From: Tissierellales bacterium
GTDB lineage: Bacteria; Bacillota; Clostridia; Tissierellales; JASKZW01
Length of the DNA stretch: 19,988 nt
Reading direction: 5' to 3'
Assembly: GCA_030152145.1 (NCBI GenBank)
Contig: JASLIL010000028.1
Location: 1 to 19,988, forward strand
The notes under the pieces were generated by a model, which was not told the origin of the DNA, searched no databases, and was given only the letters and a program-made list of their open reading frames with translations. Shown here piece after piece: positions 13,328 to 19,988 of this stretch (positions within the stretch are counted from its first letter, which is position 1; each line of letters begins with the position of its first letter). The position numbers and the translations under genes were made by a program.

Positions 13328-14257
13328 TTATAGTTTTAAGTTTTTTTCTATATCATCTATTAGTTCAAGCTGATTGAAGTCTTCTACATCAACCCAATGA
13401 ACATCTTCTTCTCTTCTAAACCAAGTTAACTGTCTTTTAGCATACCTTCTGCTATTTCTTTTTAATGTTTCCAGCATTGTTTCATAACTTGTCCTAGACT
13501 TTATATAGTCTACAACTTCCTTATACCCTATTGCAGCCATAGAAACCAAGTCTTCATCATATCCCATAGATAGAAGCCCTTCTACTTCTTCAATAAGTCC
13601 AGCTTCAATCATTAGGTCCACTCTGTAGTCTATTCTTTCATAGAGTTTTTTCCTATTCCTATAGAGTCCTAGTAGGTAGAAGTCATACTTATTATTTTTT
13701 TCCCTAAAATTAGGGCTGGTTTCAGACATTGGCCTACCAGTAAGATCGTAGATTTCTAGGGCTCTGACAACTCTTTTTACATCATTTGGGTGTAGTTTTT
13801 CAGCTGACTTAGGGTCTAACCTCTTAAGCTTATCATGTAAGGCATCATTGCCAAAGTTTAAGGCATAGTCTTCATATTTATCCCTAATTTCTTGATTAGC
13901 TTCCACCCTGGTAAAATTCAGGTTATAGATCAGGGAATTTATATATAGGCCTGTCCCTCCTACTACTATGGGAAGGCTTCCCTTTTTATTTAAGTCACTA
14001 ATTATTCCACTAGCATCAGACTTAAAATCTGAAACGGTATATTCTACATTAGGTTCTACTATATCAATTAAATGATGGGGAATACCCTGCATTTCTTCTT
14101 CTCTAACCTTAGCAGTACCTATATCCATGCCCTTATATATTTGCATAGAGTCAGCAGATATAACCTCACCCTTAAATCTTTTTGCCAAATCTATAGATAA
14201 ATCAGTTTTACCTACAGCTGTTGGACCAGTTATTATAAGAATTTTTTCTTTCTCCAA
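13328..14257 (-). CDS. miaA: tRNA dimethylallyltransferase MiaA
   Basis: MiaA adds a dimethylallyl group to A37 of tRNAs that read codons beginning with U. The 309-residue protein has the P-loop GPTAVGKT (11-18), SADSMQIYKGMDIGTAK (34-50), VVGGTGLY (98-105), and the C-terminal RRYAKRQLTWFR typical of the family. The ATG is 11 bases after mutL, with which it is co-transcribed. MiaB, which acts on the same base afterwards, is encoded at the other end of the same operon. The hfq gene that often follows miaA is not here. Confidence 0.96.
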   Translation of the reverse strand: MEKEKILIITGPTAVGKTDLSIDLAKRFKGEVISADSMQIYKGMDIGTAKVREEEMQGIPHHLIDIVEPNVEYTVSDFKSDASGIISDLNKKGSLPIVVGGTGLYINSLIYNLNFTRVEANQEIRDKYEDYALNFGNDALHDKLKRLDPKSAEKLHPNDVKRVVRALEIYDLTGRPMSETSPNFREKNNKYDFYLLGLYRNRKKLYERIDYRVDLMIEAGLIEEVEGLLSMGYDEDLVSMAAIGYKEVVDYIKSRTSYETMLETLKRNSRRYAKRQLTWFRREEDVHWVDVEDFNQLELIDDIEKNLKL

Positions 14258-14268
14258 ATCTAAACCTC

Positions 14269-16161
14269 CTACATAATTCTCTTAAAAAGTTTTTCAATAT
14301 CCTTTCTATCAAGGACAATAACAGTGGGTCTACCATGAGGACAGGTATAGGGTAACTTACTAGCCATTAAAAGGTCTATAAGCTCCTTGATTTCCAGTTT
14401 TGATATGGAATCTCCACTTTTTATAGCCTTGGTACAGGAAAGCTTCATTATTTTTTCTATCTTTACTTCATATGGTGATCTAATATTCAAATGTAGATTA
14501 TCTAAGATTTCATAAAATAGCTTTTTCACCTCTGGATTTCCAAAGACTAGAGGAACTCCCCTTATAATAAGGCTAGATTCCCCAAATATATCTAAATCAA
14601 AACCAATTTTTCTAAAAAGGTCTATATTATCTGTGAAAACTTCCATTTCACCATGGCTAAGCTCTATAACTTCCGGAGTCATTAAGAGCTGCATAGGTAC
14701 ATTTTCAGAATTATACTCTTCAACTAGTTTTTCATACATAATCCTCTCGTGGGCAGCATGTTGGTCTATTAAAACCATATTATCAGAAAGTCTATCTTCT
14801 GCCACTATATAGGTGTCAAAAACAACACCCAATAAATTTATATTTTTCAAAATATCAATAGACTTACTCCTCTTCTCCTGATCTGGACTAATAGAGAGCT
14901 TAATATTACTTAAGTTTTCCCCATCTTCTATAGGATTGACCTCTTGAAAATGATTATCTTCAAGATCAGGTAGATCTTTAGAAAGACTTTCTAAAGGAAC
15001 TTCCCTGGCTGGTTTTATTAAGGGCTTTCTAGACACTGGCTCTATTAGGCTGCTTTCTTTTATCCTATCAGCTTCTTCAGTTTTCTTATCCTTAAAGAAG
15101 GTAGTTTCATAAAGCCTAGGTAGTTCTTCCTTACTAGGGCTAGTCTCCTTCTTTGTCTCAGGTTTATATACTTCTAGAGATTCATTTAAAATAGGGCTGA
15201 TACAATTTATTATAGAATTATAAACCTTGTTTTCGTTTATAAATTTAATCTCCTGTTTAGTAGGATGGATATTAACATCTATATAGTCAGGTCTTATTTC
15301 TATAAATAGTAGATATATAGGAAATCTATTTATTGGAATTATTGATCTGTAGATACTTTCTATAGTAGATCTTATAGAGTCATTTTTAATATACCTTTTA
15401 TTTACATAAAGATATTGATGGTTTCTATTAGAACGATAAAAAGAGTTGTTGGATATATATCCCTTTACTCCAATAAGTTCATCCTTATAGTCAACTTCTA
15501 TTAGATTAGATCTAAACTCCCTACCTAATATAGTGTATATAGTATCTAGTAGCTCTGAATTACCAGGGCTTTTGAATATAACCTTCCCATCCTTAATATA
15601 TTTAAAGGAAATAGATGGATTTCCCAGGGCCAGGTTAGTGACTATATCAGTAATCTTATTGGACTCAATATTATCACTTTTTAAAAAGTTTCTTCTCACT
15701 GGTAGATTATAAAAAATATCTTCAATTATTATGGTTGTTCCATTGGGACAGGCAGCTTTAATGGTCTTTACTATATCAGCATTTTCAAGAAAGGTCTGAC
15801 TACCATCCTCATCCCTTGTCTTAGTTATAAGTTCCACCTTTGAAACTGCGGCAATGCTAGCCAGGGCCTCTCCCCTAAATCCAAAAGACCCTATGTTGTA
15901 TAAGTCATCAGCCTTCTTTAATTTACTTGTAGAATGTCTTTTAAAGGCTATAGCTATATCTTCACTATTAATACCTAGTCCATCATCAGTTATCCTAATA
16001 TAGGATTTACCACCATTTTTTATTTCAACAGTAATATTTTTGGCCTCAGCATCCATTGAGTTCTCTATAAGTTCCTTAATAACAGCAGATGGAGAATCTA
16101 TAACCTCTCCAGCTGCTATTTGCTTAACTGTTTCATTGTCTAATAGTTTGATTCTATTCAT
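14269..16161 (-). CDS. mutL: DNA mismatch-repair protein MutL
   Basis: This is a 630-residue MutL with an N-terminal GHKL ATPase (E33 region KELIENSMDA, DDGLGI at 59-64, GFRGEAL at 94-100), a low-complexity charged linker (about 330-440), and a C-terminal endonuclease-dimerisation domain. The metal motif DQHAAHERIMYE (466-477) and CPHGRP (607-612) show it is a nicking MutL, as in bacteria lacking MutH. QLLMTP (491-496) sits where the sliding-clamp-binding motif lies in relatives. Its ATG lies inside the end of mutS (8-base overlap), so translation is coupled. Confidence 0.96.
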   Translation of the reverse strand: MNRIKLLDNETVKQIAAGEVIDSPSAVIKELIENSMDAEAKNITVEIKNGGKSYIRITDDGLGINSEDIAIAFKRHSTSKLKKADDLYNIGSFGFRGEALASIAAVSKVELITKTRDEDGSQTFLENADIVKTIKAACPNGTTIIIEDIFYNLPVRRNFLKSDNIESNKITDIVTNLALGNPSISFKYIKDGKVIFKSPGNSELLDTIYTILGREFRSNLIEVDYKDELIGVKGYISNNSFYRSNRNHQYLYVNKRYIKNDSIRSTIESIYRSIIPINRFPIYLLFIEIRPDYIDVNIHPTKQEIKFINENKVYNSIINCISPILNESLEVYKPETKKETSPSKEELPRLYETTFFKDKKTEEADRIKESSLIEPVSRKPLIKPAREVPLESLSKDLPDLEDNHFQEVNPIEDGENLSNIKLSISPDQEKRSKSIDILKNINLLGVVFDTYIVAEDRLSDNMVLIDQHAAHERIMYEKLVEEYNSENVPMQLLMTPEVIELSHGEMEVFTDNIDLFRKIGFDLDIFGESSLIIRGVPLVFGNPEVKKLFYEILDNLHLNIRSPYEVKIEKIMKLSCTKAIKSGDSISKLEIKELIDLLMASKLPYTCPHGRPTVIVLDRKDIEKLFKRIM

Positions 16162-18781
16162 TTAGATCATCCTTTATATTATCCACGTAGCTTTTAATCT
16201 CATAAAGTTTATTTATGGCTTCCAGGGGAGTTGTATCTTGAATATCTATTTCTTGGATTTTATTTAAAATACTATCTAGGGCTTCATTCCTTCTTTGACT
16301 AAGCTCTTCCCTTTCAAAGTCAAGATCACTGCTATCAATAGCCTTAAGGTCAAGGTTAGTATCCCTTTCTGATTCAATGGTAGCTAGAATATTTTTTGCC
16401 CTATTTATAATGCTTGGATTCAAGCCAGCAATTTTAGCTACTTCTATACCATAGCTTTGATCTGTTGAACCCTTGATTATCTTTCTTAAAAAATTAATTC
16501 CATCTTCAGTTTCCTCAACTGCTATAGTAAGGTTCTTTATGTTACTTGTAGACTTCTCCAGATCTGTTAACTCATGGTAGTGGGTTGCAAATAAGGTCTT
16601 AGCTTTTATAACAGAGGAAAGATACTCTATCAGAGCCCAAGCGATACTTAAACCATCATAGGTGGAAGTACCTCGTCCAACCTCATCTAGTATTATAAAG
16701 CTTTGTGAGCTGGCATTATTGACAATATTAGCTACTTCATTCATTTCAACCATAAATGTACTTTCACCCTGATAAAGATTATCTGATGCTCCTATTCTTG
16801 TAAAAATCTTATCTACAACAGATATATTAGCATAATCACAGGGTACAAAGGATCCGATTTGGGCCATTAATATAATTATGGCAACCTGTCTCATATAGGT
16901 TGACTTACCAGACATATTAGGTCCAGTTATTATTTTTATAAGATCCTCTTGGTTATTTAAAAAGGTATCATTAGCTATAAAACCGGCATTAGGGACATTC
17001 TTCTCCACTACTGGGTGTCTACCCTGCCTAATATCTAAAACACCTTCAATATTAAGGTCTGGTCTGGAGTAGTTATTGTTATAGGCTACCTTTGCCAAGG
17101 AATTTAAGGCATCTAGGGAGGCTATTATATGGCTTGTTTTTTGTATTCTTAAAGCTTCCTTCTCAATGTTTTTCCTAACTTCTTGGAAAAGCTGATATTC
17201 AAAGTCCACAGATCTATCCTGTGACCCTAGAATAGTTCTTTCAATATCTTTTAGTTCAGAGGTATAATATCTCTCTGCATTTTTTAAAGTTTGAGTTCTA
17301 ACAAAGTAATCAGGAACTAGGGACACATTTGCCTTGGTTACTTCAAAGAAATATCCAGATTTCTTATTGAAACCAATTTTTAGATTTTTAATTTTGCTAG
17401 CCTCTTTTTCCCTAAGCTCAAGGTCAGCTATCCACTTTTGTCCCTCAATACTTCCCTTCCTAAGCTTATCTAGCTCTTGGTTAAAGCCAACTTGGATTAA
17501 GTTACCCTCTCTTAGGGTTATAGGTGCCTCTTCATTTATAGATCTATCAATTAAGTCATATATATCTACCAAGGGGTCCATATCCCTTACTAGATCTGTA
17601 ATACTAAGTTTATTAGACCTTAAAATCATATTTTTCAAATTCTCAAGATCAGCTATAGAATTTTTAAAGGAAATTAAATCTCTGGCATTACAATTACCAT
17701 AGGATATTTTTCCTATTAATCTCTCTAAATCATAGATGCCCTTTAAAATCTCATCTACTTCTCCTGACAGGATTAAGTCGTCAAATAGATCTGCTATTAT
17801 ATCCTGCCTCTTCTTTATTCTATTAATATCTACCAGAGGTTTTTCCACCCATTTTTTAAGTAGTCTTCCCCCCATAGCTGTTTCAGTTTTATCTAGGGTA
17901 TAAAGTAAACTTCCGCGTTTCTCCCTATTTAGAATGGTTTCTTTTATCTCTAGATTGCTGATAGTATTTATATCTAGTAGCATATATTCATTGCTATTGT
18001 AATAATTAAAATCTGATAGATAGTCTAGGTTAGCATGTTGAGTATTATATAAATAATCCAGAAGTACATAAACTGAATATTGTAGACTATCCTTATATTT
18101 TAAAGAAGCGAGCTCCTTTTTAAAATGTCTTCTTATAAGATCATTTGGTTTTGCCTCCCTATCTATTTTATAGAGATTTACAAAAGGATTTAACCTGTTT
18201 TCAACTATAGTCATTACTCTTTTATTCTTCTGAAGTTTTGGGTCTATTAGGATTTCAGAAGGATTGATCCTGGCTAATTCATCCACTATAAAGTTTAAAA
18301 GATCATCCTTATGTCCCTTAAGCTCTGTTCCATTTATTTCACCAGTAGACATATCTACATAGCTAAAACCCAAGGATTTTTCATCATAGTAGATACTGGC
18401 CAGGTAATTATTAGACTTATCTTCCAAGACATTAGTATCTAAGATGGTACCTGGCGTAACTACTCTTATAACCTCTCGCTTAACTATTCCCTTAGCATCC
18501 TTAGGGTCCTCAACCTGTTCGCATATAGCAACCTTATAGCCTTTCTCCACAAGCTTTGCAATATAAACATCAGCCACATGATAGGGAACTCCACACATGT
18601 CAGTTTTTTCATTTGAGCCTGTTGATCTAGCGGTTAAGGCTATTTCCAGCTCCCTTGAAGCTAAGATAGCATCATCAAAAAACATTTCGTAAAAATCACC
18701 TAAACGAAAGAACAATATAGCATCCTCATGATTTTTTTTAATTTCTAGGTATTGTTGCATCATTGGTGTCATATTTTTCAA
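16154..18781 (-). CDS. mutS: DNA mismatch-repair protein MutS
   Basis: MutS finds base mismatches and recruits MutL. This 875-residue protein has the mismatch-reading Phe-X-Glu (F30 and E32 in GDFYEMFF), connector, lever and clamp domains, and a C-terminal ABC ATPase with Walker A GPNMSGKST (620-628), Walker B/signature ILDEVGRGTST (697-707) and FATHYHEL (731-738). The start is taken as TTG 18781, 7 bases after GGAGG (18793-18789); an ATG at 18772 would be 16 bases away. It follows miaB by 13 bases and overlaps mutL, in one operon. Confidence 0.97.
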   Translation of the reverse strand: MKNMTPMMQQYLEIKKNHEDAILFFRLGDFYEMFFDDAILASRELEIALTARSTGSNEKTDMCGVPYHVADVYIAKLVEKGYKVAICEQVEDPKDAKGIVKREVIRVVTPGTILDTNVLEDKSNNYLASIYYDEKSLGFSYVDMSTGEINGTELKGHKDDLLNFIVDELARINPSEILIDPKLQKNKRVMTIVENRLNPFVNLYKIDREAKPNDLIRRHFKKELASLKYKDSLQYSVYVLLDYLYNTQHANLDYLSDFNYYNSNEYMLLDINTISNLEIKETILNREKRGSLLYTLDKTETAMGGRLLKKWVEKPLVDINRIKKRQDIIADLFDDLILSGEVDEILKGIYDLERLIGKISYGNCNARDLISFKNSIADLENLKNMILRSNKLSITDLVRDMDPLVDIYDLIDRSINEEAPITLREGNLIQVGFNQELDKLRKGSIEGQKWIADLELREKEASKIKNLKIGFNKKSGYFFEVTKANVSLVPDYFVRTQTLKNAERYYTSELKDIERTILGSQDRSVDFEYQLFQEVRKNIEKEALRIQKTSHIIASLDALNSLAKVAYNNNYSRPDLNIEGVLDIRQGRHPVVEKNVPNAGFIANDTFLNNQEDLIKIITGPNMSGKSTYMRQVAIIILMAQIGSFVPCDYANISVVDKIFTRIGASDNLYQGESTFMVEMNEVANIVNNASSQSFIILDEVGRGTSTYDGLSIAWALIEYLSSVIKAKTLFATHYHELTDLEKSTSNIKNLTIAVEETEDGINFLRKIIKGSTDQSYGIEVAKIAGLNPSIINRAKNILATIESERDTNLDLKAIDSSDLDFEREELSQRRNEALDSILNKIQEIDIQDTTPLEAINKLYEIKSYVDNIKDDLNE

Positions 18782-18794
18782 TTTAAAACCTCCA

Positions 18795-19988
18795 TTACAC
18801 TAAAGTTCCAGATAGGGTAAAGCTTGTACAGCTATTAACTTTAACCTTTACTATTTGTCCGATTAGGGAAGGGTCTCCAGGAAAGTGAACAAGTTTAAAG
18901 TCATCACTTCTACCAGTTAGCACCTGGTCATTATTTTTGCTTACACTTTCAACTAGGACCTCAACTACCTTACCAATAGACTCCTCATTTTTCTTATGAA
19001 ATATTGGATAGATTGTGTCTAGTAGCCTTTGGAATCTTTCATGTTTTACAGTCTCGGGAATCTGATCCTCCATATTTGCAGCCTTAGTTCCCTCCCTAAC
19101 AGAGTAGATAAAGCAAAATGCTGCATCGTATTGGATTTCCCTAACCAGGCTTAGGGTCTCTTCAAAATCTTCCTCAGTTTCTCCTGGGAAACCAACTATA
19201 ATATCTGTACTAATAGCAATACCTGGATTGGCCTCTCTTAGTTTCTTAACTAGGGACACATATTTTTCACGGTCATAGTGTCTATTCATCTCTTTAAGAA
19301 TCCTAGAACTGCCAGATTGAACTGGAAGATGTATATGGTTACATATTTTTTTAGAACTAGCCATAGCTTCAATTAGCTCATCTGACAAATCTCTTGGATG
19401 AGAGGTCATGAACCTTATTCTTTCAATACCAGCTATCTTATCTATATCTAATAGTAATTTAGGGAAATTATAGTCACTATCAAAGGTTTTTCCATAGGAG
19501 TTAACATTTTGACCTAGAAGCGTAATTTCCTTATATCCAGCCCTGGCCATATCCCTAACTTCTTCCAGTATATGTTCTGGTTCTCTACTTTTTTCCCTTC
19601 CTCTTGCATAGGGTACTACACAATAGGTACAGAAGTTATTACAACCATACATAATATTTACAGAGCCTTTAAAGTCATAAAGCCTATTAGCTCCTATATC
19701 TTCAATAATTTCATAATCATCCTCTATAATATCTACTACTGTATCATTGGTGTATTTGGTCTTTTCGATTAGTTGAGGTAACTTGTCTATGTTCTTGGTA
19801 CCAAATACAATATCTATATGTCTATGGGTCTTTAAAATAGATTCACGACTATTTTCTACCTGCATCATGCAGCCACATAGGGCTATTAAAAGCTCTGGTT
19901 TTTCCTTTTTCATGGCCTTCAAGGAGCCTACTTGTCCATATACCTTAAGTTCAGCATTTTCTCTTATTAGACATGTATTAAATATTAT
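18795..19988 (-). CDS. miaB: tRNA-2-methylthio-N6-dimethylallyladenosine synthase MiaB (5' end missing)
   Basis: MiaB is a radical-SAM enzyme that adds a methylthio group to the base made by MiaA. About 397 residues are visible. The frame runs open to the right edge, so the true start is outside; a TTG at 19922 is internal. Visible parts are two cysteines of the N-terminal iron-sulfur cluster (FNTC with IRENAE after it; LCGCMMQ), the radical-SAM CxxxCxxC within YGCNNFCTYCVVPYARG, and a C-terminal TRAM domain (about the last 65 residues). It is the first visible gene of the operon with mutS, mutL and miaA. Confidence 0.96.
   Translation of the reverse strand: MIFNTCLIRENAELKVYGQVGSLKAMKKEKPELLIALCGCMMQVENSRESILKTHRHIDIVFGTKNIDKLPQLIEKTKYTNDTVVDIIEDDYEIIEDIGANRLYDFKGSVNIMYGCNNFCTYCVVPYARGREKSREPEHILEEVRDMARAGYKEITLLGQNVNSYGKTFDSDYNFPKLLLDIDKIAGIERIRFMTSHPRDLSDELIEAMASSKKICNHIHLPVQSGSSRILKEMNRHYDREKYVSLVKKLREANPGIAISTDIIVGFPGETEEDFEETLSLVREIQYDAAFCFIYSVREGTKAANMEDQIPETVKHERFQRLLDTIYPIFHKKNEESIGKVVEVLVESVSKNNDQVLTGRSDDFKLVHFPGDPSLIGQIVKVKVNSCTSFTLSGTLV

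Overview
The window is AT-rich, densely coding DNA from a spore-forming, low-GC Gram-positive anaerobe (Clostridia or Tissierellia type). The evidence is two copies of spoVS, strong AGGAGG-type ribosome sites, TTG and GTG starts, and clostridial-style rny-spoVS and miaB-mutS-mutL-miaA clusters. The exact genus cannot be read from the sequence. No rRNA, tRNA, CRISPR array, intact insertion sequence or prophage is visible.

Left part, + strand, 1-5335: the tail of an SMC/RecF-like ATPase; a strong promoter and rny (RNase Y), whose best-placed start codon is an unusual ATT; two tandem spoVS genes closed by a terminator; a PHP-domain phosphoesterase overlapping a PadR-type regulator; a PLP-dependent aminotransferase with its own promoter and terminator; and an unrecognised 107-residue protein.

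Centre, 5336-6207: about 870 bases without a recognised gene. They hold several hairpins, one possible 35-codon reading frame and possibly decayed coding sequence. After this, on the - strand, come two small polytopic membrane proteins (a DUF5058-family protein and its partner) that look like a two-subunit transporter. They are divergent from an M24 Xaa-Pro aminopeptidase, which suggests a role in peptide or amino-acid use. A MATE efflux gene follows; its consensus promoter fires straight into a terminator hairpin.

Right part: xerC/D-like recombinase and lexA form a + strand operon with a candidate LexA operator. On the - strand, converging on lexA, are mnmH (tRNA 2-selenouridine synthase, own promoter) and the operon miaB-mutS-mutL-miaA, in which two tRNA-modification genes flank the two mismatch-repair genes. 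The miaB start lies beyond the right edge.

Most genes are ordinary housekeeping functions. The least understood parts are the DUF5058 membrane pair, the structured gene-poor gap at 5336-6207, the promoter-terminator leader of the MATE gene and the AUU start of rny.
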